From: Pedobacter sp. ok626
Lineage (GTDB): Bacteria; Bacteroidota; Bacteroidia; Sphingobacteriales; Sphingobacteriaceae
Length of the DNA stretch: 64,000 bases
Assembly: GCF_900100435.1 (NCBI RefSeq)
Contig: NZ_FNEX01000018.1
Coordinates: 1 to 64,000 of the forward strand
Direction of reading: 5' to 3'
Positions 43,445 to 52,283 of the stretch are shown here, piece after piece. Position numbers and translations under genes: made by a program. The number at the start of each line of letters is the position of its first letter. Position 1 is the stretch's first letter. Under the pieces are notes generated by a model, which was not told the origin of the DNA, made no database searches, and saw only the letters and a program-made list of their open reading frames with translations.

Positions 43445-46027
43445 TTAGTTTATGGTTAGTTTAAATTGCTTTTTCTTTAATATGACAATGTTTTCGCCTG
43501 CGCGCTTCAGTATAAGTGCATGAGGAAGGAGCAGGCCATTTACGGATTTATACTCTGCCATATCCAGGCTTGAATACAACAGATTAAAATCTTCAGCCCC
43601 GACATAGATCTCTTTCACCTTTAAGCCGCTACTAACTTCATAATAGCACTTTCTTTCTCCAGGTTTACCCTTATCCAGATGAAGCACGTAAACATCGGTA
43701 CCATTTATATTTTGTATGGTCTCTTCCAGCTGCATATCGGATTCAAGAACTTGTAGCTCAGGAAACAACTGACACATCTGCTGAATACTTTTCTTTTGTG
43801 TGGTGTTTAGCTCTACTTGTGTACCCATTTGTTTATACAGCACATCATTCTCCTTTGTGGTGTATTTATGCAAGGGATAGGAGAGATTGGAAAGCCTGAT
43901 TTCTGTACCACATTGACCTTCATTGACAGTTCTGATGAAGGCATATTCAACTTCACCAACAAGCTTAAAGTACTCAAGCTCTGCCTTAGACACTTTCATA
44001 GCCTTATTTCTTCCACCAACAGCTTGGAGATATTGCTCAATAACTTTTTTTGCTGTAACTCCAGTAGGCACAGGTTTACGTACAGTACTGCCCTGCCAGG
44101 TATTATTGCTATAATCCTGATCTGGGAGGCATTGATCGGGATCAATCTTCACAGAGATGACCGTACTAGTTGAGGGATAATGGAAAACCCATTCCGGACC
44201 TTTCTGCCAAATTTCTGCAGGAAGTTTAACCCGATTTATATTCCCGTTGAATTCAATAACCTCTACCACAACCGGCATCACCATCTTTCCTTTATTCAGA
44301 AGCTTAATATTTATACCTTTCTCTGGTTGCTTATCAACATACGCAACCTCTGTTAGGGATTGGTCCAACCTCCAGTCATTCAAAAACCAGCTTTGCCAGA
44401 ACCAGGAAAGATCTTCTCCCGTCGCACTTTCCATGTAACGGAAAAAATCTGAAGGCATAGGATGTTTAAATTTCCAATCGGCGATAAATCCACGAAATGC
44501 AGGATCAAATCGTTCGGCTCCTAAAACCTGCGTTCTCAAGAGGTTTATTGCAATTGCCGGCTTCATATAAGAGAGTAAAGCAAAATTATTGTAGGTAAGC
44601 AGTTCAGCAGGAGTAGCAGCAGTTTGTCCAGGTTTTGCTTTGGTAAGCCATTGTACCGCATCTGGCATCTCAAACGCAGTTTGGCGTTTTAGCTGTTCTC
44701 CATTTACATGATTGATAAATGAATTTAAACCTTCAACCATCCAACCATGTCGACCATTACCCGCGACCATGATGTTAAACCAGTTGTGACCAAGCTCATG
44801 GTTCAATATCGGCCATACACCATTTGCCATCCCATTTGATTTATAATAGAGAAAACAAGCCCCAGGCCCAGCAATCCCTGTAACTAAGCCACCGATATTT
44901 ACAGCCGTAGCATAAGGATAAGGCCCCCAGAGTTTTGAATAGTTTTCCAATATCTTTTTCATGGATTGTGCAGACTCCTGCCAAACAGCATAATTGCTTT
45001 CCACAGGATATAAAGACATAGCTAAGGCCGGTGCTTTACCAGGGATATTTACTTTTACAGCATCCCAAATAAAAGCCTTTGATAAGGCAAAAATCGCATC
45101 ACCGGCGTTATCAGCCTTAAAGTGCCAGGTGGAGCGACCACCAGGAGATTTTGTTGCCGACAGGTTAATTTCTTCTGGCCTGCGAATCCGAACGGTCGTA
45201 TCACTGTTAGCCGCTTTTAGCAACCGTTCATATTGCAATTTTGTTAAAACCTCCCTGGGATTTACAAGGCTGCCAGTGCCCTGAACTATCATTTCAGAAG
45301 GTACATTTATCGAATAATCTATAGTACCCGGTTCCACATAATAACCTGCATTCGTGTTCCAACCTTTGATGTTGTCATAAACAACTACACGGGGAAACCA
45401 GGACGAGATCTGATAAATGGATCCGTTTAAGGAGGGCATCACCCCCATAAAGTCAGATCCTTTCACAGGCAGTGTAAAATGATAATTAATGCTCAGTGTA
45501 ATACTTTTTGAAGGTTTTAGTGTATTTGGAAGGTTGATTTTGAGTTGGTCGTTCATTAGCTCATAACCTGCCCTGGCTACCTGGTTCCTGGATTTACCTG
45601 GGACCGAGACCGCATCCAACACGAAGCCTTCGGTATACTCCTGAATACCGAAACGGCTCCCATTTATCGGAGTGAGTGCCGAAGCACGTGAGTCTTTCCT
45701 AAAACGGTTCTGTGCTAGACCAACCCAGATTTCTTGTAAATCATGAGGGCTATTATTGGTATACCTGACCGTCATTTTAGCGGAGAAAACTCTTGATAAA
45801 GTATCAAAACGTCCCACTATTTTATAGTCTGCTTTATTTTGCCAATACCCAGCTCCCGGCCTGCCGTTTGCAGTTCTGTACAAATCGTCTGGCGGATAAC
45901 TCATAGACTTAAAAGTTTCATGAGGATCAAAGAGCACTGCTTGCTGCGCGTACAATGGCTCGATGAAAAAAGCCATGGCCACAAGCCATAAGCAAAGTGT
46001 GATGCTTATCTTTTCTCTTTGTACCAT
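43445..46027 (-). CDS. M1-family (gluzincin) metallopeptidase, non-canonical, with LolA-like C-terminus
   Basis: 860 residues with a signal peptide (ending PLYAQ), an M1 N-terminal beta domain (about 65-250), and a catalytic domain with H410-E-L-G-H414 and the third zinc ligand E432 in WMVEGLNSF. The spacing is one residue shorter than in typical M1 enzymes. The aminopeptidase GxMEN motif is replaced by GIAGPGACF (about 384-392). Residues about 655-860 form a separate domain resembling LolA/outer-membrane lipoprotein-sorting proteins (KVIEQYLQAVGGRNKAM, CYYEVSSGLKVKEIY). It is expected in the periplasm or on the surface, cleaving peptides. It overlaps the preceding TlpA gene by 22 bases, showing tight co-transcription. 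Confidence 0.88.
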   Translation of the reverse strand: MVQREKISITLCLWLVAMAFFIEPLYAQQAVLFDPHETFKSMSYPPDDLYRTANGRPGAGYWQNKADYKIVGRFDTLSRVFSAKMTVRYTNNSPHDLQEIWVGLAQNRFRKDSRASALTPINGSRFGIQEYTEGFVLDAVSVPGKSRNQVARAGYELMNDQLKINLPNTLKPSKSITLSINYHFTLPVKGSDFMGVMPSLNGSIYQISSWFPRVVVYDNIKGWNTNAGYYVEPGTIDYSINVPSEMIVQGTGSLVNPREVLTKLQYERLLKAANSDTTVRIRRPEEINLSATKSPGGRSTWHFKADNAGDAIFALSKAFIWDAVKVNIPGKAPALAMSLYPVESNYAVWQESAQSMKKILENYSKLWGPYPYATAVNIGGLVTGIAGPGACFLYYKSNGMANGVWPILNHELGHNWFNIMVAGNGRHGWMVEGLNSFINHVNGEQLKRQTAFEMPDAVQWLTKAKPGQTAATPAELLTYNNFALLSYMKPAIAINLLRTQVLGAERFDPAFRGFIADWKFKHPMPSDFFRYMESATGEDLSWFWQSWFLNDWRLDQSLTEVAYVDKQPEKGINIKLLNKGKMVMPVVVEVIEFNGNINRVKLPAEIWQKGPEWVFHYPSTSTVISVKIDPDQCLPDQDYSNNTWQGSTVRKPVPTGVTAKKVIEQYLQAVGGRNKAMKVSKAELEYFKLVGEVEYAFIRTVNEGQCGTEIRLSNLSYPLHKYTTKENDVLYKQMGTQVELNTTQKKSIQQMCQLFPELQVLESDMQLEETIQNINGTDVYVLHLDKGKPGERKCYYEVSSGLKVKEIYVGAEDFNLLYSSLDMAEYKSVNGLLLPHALILKRAGENIVILKKKQFKLTIN

Positions 46028-47406
46028 TGGTCGACTTTCTCCTTAAATGATTTTTGATTCGGGTGTTCTAGGTGCGAATCGAGAAAATTTCCCTTTCGAT
46101 CTAAAACAATATATCGTGGATAGGTATTCATCTTATAGATATCTCTAAAGAAATCATGATCTTTTGACCCATTTACAAGATGCAAATTGATTTCCTGCTC
46201 CATCTTGTGTTCTTTTATATATTCCCGCCAGTCAATCCCATCCTTTGTCTCCAAGGCAATGGTAATGAATGCGACATCGGTACTGTCCTTGTAATTTGCT
46301 GCAATGGCCCTAAATAATGGGAGTGTTTCCTTGCATGGTCCACACCATGTACCCCAACAATCTATGACCAACATTTTACCTTTAAAATCAGATGAGCGAA
46401 CCAATTTTCCGTCCGTATCTGGCAAAGCGAAATCAGGAGCAGGCTTACCTACCTGCAAGTTTTCATAGGTATGATAAAATGCTTCAAACGCTTTGATATC
46501 TTCTGCATTCGTTAATGCCCTTCTAATTTTCGGATAAAATTCATCGAGCTCCGAAGTCAATCCTTTCGTACGAAAAAGTGCATAATAAAATGGAATGATG
46601 TTCTTTTTTATTAAAAACTGGTTTTTGTCCTGTAATATTGGTGCCCATTTTTCAAATCTGGATGCTGCGGGATTGATCAATGCTTGTCCCTCTTCGAACC
46701 CAACGACGTAATTATGAACCATCTCCTCACGGCAAATCCTACCCAAATCCGTTCCTTTAAAGCCTTCGCCCTTTAAATACCAATCGGCGAAATTATCTGG
46801 CAAAGTATTGTTGTCCTTATGCAGTTTCAAATAAGTTTGTTTAATCTGCATCCGAAGCAAACCTGTATAACGGCGTAGTAAGGACAACTCAGCAGGCTTT
46901 ACTACTCCTGCTTTCTTAAGCAAGACCTCTCCCCTTTCATTCAGCTTTTTAAGATCAACAATCAACTCTTCTAGATTCATCTTAGCCAACTTATCGGTTG
47001 AAATCTCGTACAAGCTGTCCATTTGATAAGGAAGACTTTGTCTGAAGCCCTCAATTCCATTAAAATTAACCGTAGGACGAACTGTCCGTGATTTAGCACG
47101 AATCATCAAATTAACATCCTGAGCTCCGCTTATAAATACCGGAATCTGATTCAAGGATATAATCTGTAAGGCGAATGGCAAATCTTTTTTAATTAAAATC
47201 TGACCTGACTTTTTAGGCATAACCATCTCTGTTTCCCAAACAGTTTCATCCTGATCTTTTAAATGAGAAAACGCGACAAAATGTAGGTCCGGACAATTAA
47301 CTGTTACATTAAGCCTGATCTTTCCCGAAGGTTCGTCTGCAGCACGAAGCCCACTCGACGCTAATATCAATAGCGTAAAGCAGCACAAGAATAATTTTAA
47401 CTTCAT
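46006..47406 (-). CDS. TlpA-like thiol-disulphide oxidoreductase with long N-terminal region
   Basis: 466 residues with a signal peptide (to about 22), an N-terminal beta domain (about 28-115), a long helical region (120-310), and a TlpA domain (about 318-466) with C355-G-P-C358 in DCWGTWCGPCKETLP and a cis-Pro in MNTYPRYIVLD. There is also an unpaired C350 just before the motif. It is the first gene of the SusCD-peptidase operon, 42 bases after hairpin B. Its stop codon region overlaps the start of the M1 peptidase gene. Confidence 0.9.
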   Translation of the reverse strand: MKLKLFLCCFTLLILASSGLRAADEPSGKIRLNVTVNCPDLHFVAFSHLKDQDETVWETEMVMPKKSGQILIKKDLPFALQIISLNQIPVFISGAQDVNLMIRAKSRTVRPTVNFNGIEGFRQSLPYQMDSLYEISTDKLAKMNLEELIVDLKKLNERGEVLLKKAGVVKPAELSLLRRYTGLLRMQIKQTYLKLHKDNNTLPDNFADWYLKGEGFKGTDLGRICREEMVHNYVVGFEEGQALINPAASRFEKWAPILQDKNQFLIKKNIIPFYYALFRTKGLTSELDEFYPKIRRALTNAEDIKAFEAFYHTYENLQVGKPAPDFALPDTDGKLVRSSDFKGKMLVIDCWGTWCGPCKETLPLFRAIAANYKDSTDVAFITIALETKDGIDWREYIKEHKMEQEINLHLVNGSKDHDFFRDIYKMNTYPRYIVLDRKGNFLDSHLEHPNQKSFKEKVDQWYKEKR

Positions 47407-47447
47407 TATAGTTTAGGTTGGTTTTTAGTATAGGCGAGGCTAGTACT

Positions 47448-47487
47448 AAAAAGGGTGAAAACAATTGCAAATTATTTTCACCCTTTT
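47448..47487 (-). terminator. GGGTGAA hairpin, copy B: terminator after FecR gene
   Basis: A 13-bp stem (AAAAGGGTGAAAA / TTTTCACCCTTTT) with a 13-base loop is followed on the minus strand by TTTTT. It lies 19 bases past the FecR stop codon and 42 bases before the next gene, dividing the region into two units. The stem sequence is shared with copies at 33898 and 53329. Confidence 0.85.
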
Positions 47488-47505
47488 GTGATAAGCGATA
47501 AAAAC

Positions 47506-48654
47506 TTAGCGCGATTTTACTTGTATTTTATTTCCCTCAATCCTAAAATCAACCTGATTACTACTAAATTTAATGTTGTTTAAAATCTTGCTTACATCTT
47601 GTGTTTTAGGCATATCAATAGTAAAATGCAGATTTTTAAGTGCATCATTTTCAAAATTGAATTCCAGATTATACTCGCGTTGCAGGCGAGCTGCAATTTC
47701 TTCCAGCCTACTGTTGTCGAAATAAATATCCGAATCTTTCCATGCAGTATAAACTCTTAAGTCTGACTCAGTTTTAGACAATTGTTTTTCCTGCTTATTG
47801 TATTTACCCAGTTCGCCAGGCAATAGATAGACGGATTGATTTCCTGTCTCCAGACTAACCTTTCCACGTTCAAGCGCGGTGTGGATCACATTCCCAAAGG
47901 TGCTGATACTAAATGCTGTACCCAGCACCTTCACATTCAGGTTTTTCAAATGAACTATAAAGGGCCTGGCGGCATTGTGGCTCACATCAAAATAAGCTTC
48001 TCCCTCTAATGTCACCTCTCTTTTTGCCGCTGAAAAAAATGTAGGGTAGCTTAGTTTTGACCCCGAATTTACCCATACCACCGTACCGTCACTGAGTTCC
48101 AGCTTGGTATACTTACCATTAGGCACCTCAACCACATTCATTTGTAATTCAGTTCCTTCTTTAAGCAAATCCCCTTCCTTTTGATAGATAAGGGTACTGC
48201 CATTCAAAGTGGCACCTTCAGATTTTAAGACTTTTACCTGGCTTGCTGCCAGTTCAACAGTCTCCCCATTTGCCAGCGTAAGCTGAATCTGATCTGACAC
48301 CTTCGGGGTAGATTTAACCCCATCATTCTGTTTTAAGAACAACCACCATGCTGGTGCCATCACAAGAGCGATTAAGGCGGCTACAGCCATTGCCTTATAT
48401 AACTTTTGGCGATTAACTACACCTGTTTTCAACTGTTCCTTTTCTTTATGCCTTGCCTGTAATTCTTCCCAGCCTGCCGCCACCGGAAATTTATGCTCCG
48501 GATTTTCTTCCTTTAACCTCATATTTGTTTCTTCTGCCAGTAATAGCAATTCAAGCTCCTCTTCATTCAACTCCTCGGCATCCTGATCGTTTTCATAATT
48601 GCCTTCTATATGCTTCAACAGCTTATCCCAGTTTAACTTTTCTTCCTGATCCAT
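47506..48654 (-). CDS. FecR-family anti-sigma factor (FecR + DUF4974)
   Basis: 382 residues from the ATG at 48652-48654; a TTG-opened extension of 11 codons overlaps the sigma gene and is not needed. It has a cytoplasmic N-terminus (about 1-85), a single membrane segment (about 88-108, MAVAALIALVMAPAWWLFL) and a FecR domain (about 170-270) with VPNGKYTKLELSDGTVVWVNSGS and VTLEGEAYFDVSH. The DUF4974 C-terminus (about 315-382) has LEEIAARLQREYNLEFNF. It starts 7 bases after the sigma stop codon and ends at terminator B. It should control the sigma factor in response to the STN-containing SusC. Confidence 0.94.
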   Translation of the reverse strand: MDQEEKLNWDKLLKHIEGNYENDQDAEELNEEELELLLLAEETNMRLKEENPEHKFPVAAGWEELQARHKEKEQLKTGVVNRQKLYKAMAVAALIALVMAPAWWLFLKQNDGVKSTPKVSDQIQLTLANGETVELAASQVKVLKSEGATLNGSTLIYQKEGDLLKEGTELQMNVVEVPNGKYTKLELSDGTVVWVNSGSKLSYPTFFSAAKREVTLEGEAYFDVSHNAARPFIVHLKNLNVKVLGTAFSISTFGNVIHTALERGKVSLETGNQSVYLLPGELGKYNKQEKQLSKTESDLRVYTAWKDSDIYFDNSRLEEIAARLQREYNLEFNFENDALKNLHFTIDMPKTQDVSKILNNIKFSSNQVDFRIEGNKIQVKSR

Positions 48655-48661
48655 ATCCCTG

Positions 48662-49210
48662 TTAATAAAATCCAATCCATATACCAACTAAAACCATTAT
48701 TCTGACCAATGACTGGCACTCACGTCGTAAAAACTCATAGGATAGTTTGATATGTGTTTTGACCGTATTTACCGAAATATCCAGCTGTTCAGCAATTTCC
48801 GTATATTTTAATCCCTCCTTGTTACTCAATAAAAACACATGCCTTCGCTTTTCAGGCATTTGTCCGATAATTTCCCATAACACCAAATCGCGTGCAGTCT
48901 CATGTTCCTGTACATCCTGTTCCGAATAACTGGCCATGTTCGCGGTCTTTTTCCGCAGCAGTTCATCATTAAAATCTACCTTTTTCGACTTTTTCCTATA
49001 ACTCAATGATGCATTCCTTACAGCCCGAAAAGCATAGCTTTTAAAGCTGGCATGGATTTCTATCGTTGACATTTTATCCAGGCAATAGAGAAAAAAATTC
49101 TGAACAATATCCTTGGCGACCTCTTCATCTTCTACGACTTTATAGGCAATAGCACATAAAAAGGAATAATGCTCCCGAAATAAAGGTTCTATCTTTGAAA
49201 GATCTGCCAT
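48662..49210 (-). CDS. ECF sigma factor
   Basis: 182 residues. Region 2: LFREHYSFLCAIAYKVVEDEEVAKDIVQNFF. Region 4: MPEKRRHVFLLSNKEGLKYTEIAEQLDISVNTVKTHIKLSYEFLR. The last 14 residues (LVRIMVLVGIWIGFY) are hydrophobic. It sits 24 bases after the Prc-like protease gene and 7 bases before FecR, so protease, sigma and anti-sigma form one run. It is expected to activate the SusCD operon that starts at 47406. Confidence 0.93.
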   Translation of the reverse strand: MADLSKIEPLFREHYSFLCAIAYKVVEDEEVAKDIVQNFFLYCLDKMSTIEIHASFKSYAFRAVRNASLSYRKKSKKVDFNDELLRKKTANMASYSEQDVQEHETARDLVLWEIIGQMPEKRRHVFLLSNKEGLKYTEIAEQLDISVNTVKTHIKLSYEFLRRECQSLVRIMVLVGIWIGFY

Positions 49211-49234
49211 CGGCCTTATAGTTTAAGTATTGGG

Positions 49235-51316
49235 TTATTTAACTTCAATAATTTTAGTCACAATATCCAGACTTTTATCGATGTATAAGTCTGCTGAGAG
49301 CCCATCTATCCACTTCGTATACCATTCATTACCTGGATCAGCACTTTGATCCAGCATTCCCTTCACTTTATTCTTTTTAAATTCAGACAGCAGTATTGCC
49401 TGGTCAATATTCCGGGAAAATGCCGATAATTTGGCTTGTTCTTTACTAAATTTATCTAAGTTCAGGCTTACTGGATTAAGTTGGTTTTGCGCTAGCAATT
49501 TACTGTTTTCATCCACAATCCTAAACTTTTCATCCTGCCCAACTGATTCTTTTGCTAAATGCAAGATATTTTTCCAAACTGATGCTTTATTGAATTCTGT
49601 ATAAACCGCCGGCTGAATACTATCCCAGGCCAAGGCTGTTGAATTGTCTTTTTCTCTGATCTTCAAATAAGCAAGCTTCCCTGGTAAAACTACATCTGCT
49701 CTTACTCCTCTCAACTGTGTTGAGGCTCCATTAACCCTGTAAAACTGGTGCTGGGTAAGTCTTAAAGATCCGTAACTTATATTTGGAGTTCCCTTGGTCT
49801 TATCTCCCATTTTTCCCATTGGGAGCGTTGCTTGGGCCGTTCCTTTTCCATAAGTCGATGGGCTACCAATGATAATTCCACGATTATAATCCTGAATTAC
49901 TGCGGCAAATATTTCCGAAGCCGAGGCACTTTGTTCGTTCACCAAAACAACAAGAGGACCCGCGTACAGAGGAGCTCCGTTTGTAGTATGTATTTTTAGT
50001 TCATTTGGATCCTTAATTTGAACTTTAGGTCCCGCTCCTAAAAAGTAACCACTCATTTTAACCACTTCATCCAATGATCCGCCACCATTACCGCGCAGAT
50101 CAAAGATGATTCCGTTCACATTTTCGGCTTTTAATTTAATCAGCTCTCTTTGCACATCATCAGCAGAACGGATTCCGGCAGGGTTTACCATGTCGACGTA
50201 AAACTCCTGCAAATAAATGTAGCCAATTTTATAACCGTTCTTTTCAATAATGGCGCTCCTGGCCCTTCCCTCTTCATCCTTTATTTCGCTTCGCTTCAGC
50301 GCAACGGTTTTCTCCTGTCCGCTACTTTTCAACAGCCCCAAAGACACTTCAGTATCCTTTTCGCCTCTGATCATATCTGCAATATCAGTGATTGGAATTC
50401 CCGTAACATCAAGCATAGCCCCTTTTGCATCACTAATGCTCAAAATCCTATCATTGACATCCACTAATCCACTTTTTATGGCCACTCCTCCTGGCCTTAA
50501 GGCTTTGATGAACACATCACCTTCCTTATCCTGAAGCTCTAATCCCAGGCCATAGAATCGTTTTGCCATCTGGTCATTAACACTCCTTGCCTTCACCGGA
50601 GGAAAATAGGAAGTATGAGGATCAACTTCAAGCGTAATGGTATTGATGTATTGACTAAATCTTTCATTTAAGGCCGAAGGCCCCGTTAGGTTTTTAAATG
50701 TATTGGAAACCCATTTGCCAACTTTTACTCTGGCTTCCTTTTCTAAAGCAGCATTCTGCCCTTTACCATTGTTCAGATCTGACATTTTTTTCAATACCAG
50801 GTATTTGGCTTTTTTCTGCCACAACTGCGTCAATACCGCTTGGTTACTGGCAAAGTCGCGTAAATCTCCATTAAGTTGAATGCTTTCATTTTTACTGAAG
50901 TCAAAAGGCTTTTCCAGGATTCTTTTGTAGCCCCCGGCAGCCTCATTTAGTCTTTTATGAAAGATCTGGTATGCCGCGGTAAAAAAGTCAGAAGACCCAT
51001 CATGCAATTCATTATCGATAGCCAACTCATACTTCTTTAGGTATTCGAGATCACTTTTCAAAAACACATCCTTATTCGGATCCAGGCCATTCAGAAATTT
51101 CGTCCATATAATTTTAGAGAAATTATCATCAATAGATTTAGGCCTTACATGCTTTGTTTCCAGATTCTGGATCACCCTTAGTATTGTATTTTTTTGAATG
51201 GCCGCAATGTCGGGAACTTCTGACTGCCCCATTGTGCCCTGCAGCGATCCTAAAAAAAATACTGCAGCACAAAAGGCTGATTTAAACACATTTAAATGGC
51301 TGTTATTATTCATCAT
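49235..51316 (-). CDS. Prc/Tsp-type C-terminal processing protease (peptidase S41A)
   Basis: 693 residues, close to E. coli Prc (682). It has a signal peptide (to about 31), an N-terminal helical domain, a PDZ domain (about 250-335, YGLGLELQDKEGDVFIKALRPGG) and the S41 core with DLRGNGGGSLDEVV (406-419). The serine/lysine dyad lies in NEQSASASEIFAA (S465 or neighbouring serine) and TYGKGTAQ (K491). The C-terminal Prc-type helical domain extends to 693. Prc acts in the periplasm on proteins with unstructured C-termini. Here it is co-directional with a sigma/FecR pair, starting 11 bases inside the preceding gene, which suggests a dedicated role in FecR processing (inference; Prc is reported to act in FecR-type signalling in Pseudomonas). 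Confidence 0.93.
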   Translation of the reverse strand: MMNNNSHLNVFKSAFCAAVFFLGSLQGTMGQSEVPDIAAIQKNTILRVIQNLETKHVRPKSIDDNFSKIIWTKFLNGLDPNKDVFLKSDLEYLKKYELAIDNELHDGSSDFFTAAYQIFHKRLNEAAGGYKRILEKPFDFSKNESIQLNGDLRDFASNQAVLTQLWQKKAKYLVLKKMSDLNNGKGQNAALEKEARVKVGKWVSNTFKNLTGPSALNERFSQYINTITLEVDPHTSYFPPVKARSVNDQMAKRFYGLGLELQDKEGDVFIKALRPGGVAIKSGLVDVNDRILSISDAKGAMLDVTGIPITDIADMIRGEKDTEVSLGLLKSSGQEKTVALKRSEIKDEEGRARSAIIEKNGYKIGYIYLQEFYVDMVNPAGIRSADDVQRELIKLKAENVNGIIFDLRGNGGGSLDEVVKMSGYFLGAGPKVQIKDPNELKIHTTNGAPLYAGPLVVLVNEQSASASEIFAAVIQDYNRGIIIGSPSTYGKGTAQATLPMGKMGDKTKGTPNISYGSLRLTQHQFYRVNGASTQLRGVRADVVLPGKLAYLKIREKDNSTALAWDSIQPAVYTEFNKASVWKNILHLAKESVGQDEKFRIVDENSKLLAQNQLNPVSLNLDKFSKEQAKLSAFSRNIDQAILLSEFKKNKVKGMLDQSADPGNEWYTKWIDGLSADLYIDKSLDIVTKIIEVK

Positions 51317-52283
51317 TCTTGTTAATTTCAGTTGTCATTTTCGCAACATTCACAAATACACCGATAGATGCAATATCCGGTAAATGTGAATACATAATTT
51401 TTTGATCACTTATAATCATATGCCTTGTCAGGTTCATTAGCATAAACTGATTAGTAAATTCATTCTTATTTAAGGGCGAGAGCTGCAGTACATGAGGGCT
51501 TGTAAAGGCCTCGACGGCCGTGTTACCCAGCTTAATATTTTTCCCCATATCTATACGAACAAAAAGAATTGAATCCTTATCCGCGAAAGAATCAGCGACC
51601 TTTTCAAATGCTTTTTTTTGCGCCAGTATACTATCAGCCGACTTATTACTAAATAGTACCTGCATTACCAAAACTTTTCCCTTAAATGAAGCGGGTGTTA
51701 AAATTTCTCCTTTGCTAGTTGTTAAACTAAACTGAGGACTAATAGCTCCTCGTTCAATGAGTTTATACCTCTCGAGCAAAATCCTCGTATCCGCGATGAA
51801 CGCCTCATCTTTAATTGTCAGTTCCGCATCTTCAAATAATGATTTTAGCTCATCAGATAAACCTTCTTTTCCAAGGCCTGCCTTCAAAACCTTATTAAAA
51901 TAAGTCTTTTTTAGCGCCGTATTTTTCACATTATAAAGCAGATAGCTTGCCTTGTTTATAGCTGAGCTGGTACAGATTTCCTCTCCTTTAACCAGTTTGC
52001 GTAAGTTAAAATAGGTATCAAAATATTTAACAGGATTTTTGATGGTCTTACTTAACAAGGCATGGTCAATGTCTAACTTCTCGAATGCAGCTTCCATCAT
52101 TTTTTTTGAAGAAGGATCCGTATTCCCGGTCTTCACCCATACATCTGCTGCAAGATAATCTGCATATAGCTTTCCCATCCTGGCATTGGAAATCTTGTCT
52201 ATAGATGGCTGAAGTAATTTCTGGCCAAAAACATGCCCAACCTTTAAGAAAATCATCAAAACAATTATTACTATATATTTCAT
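51306..52283 (-). CDS. Thioredoxin-fold protein lacking the CxxC motif (degenerate TlpA)
   Basis: 325 residues with a signal peptide (ending HVFGQ), a helical middle (25-175) and a C-terminal domain (about 178-310). This follows the TlpA pattern: AISPQFSLTTSKGEILTPASFKGKVLVMQV is typical of the region just before the active site. Where TlpA proteins have W-C-x-x-C this one reads F211-S-N-K-S-A-D, with no cysteine. It cannot be a thiol reductase and may be a binding or chaperone-like relative. It starts at the base following the upstream TlpA gene and overlaps the protease gene by 11 bases. Confidence 0.8.
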   Translation of the reverse strand: MKYIVIIVLMIFLKVGHVFGQKLLQPSIDKISNARMGKLYADYLAADVWVKTGNTDPSSKKMMEAAFEKLDIDHALLSKTIKNPVKYFDTYFNLRKLVKGEEICTSSAINKASYLLYNVKNTALKKTYFNKVLKAGLGKEGLSDELKSLFEDAELTIKDEAFIADTRILLERYKLIERGAISPQFSLTTSKGEILTPASFKGKVLVMQVLFSNKSADSILAQKKAFEKVADSFADKDSILFVRIDMGKNIKLGNTAVEAFTSPHVLQLSPLNKNEFTNQFMLMNLTRHMIISDQKIMYSHLPDIASIGVFVNVAKMTTEINKNDE

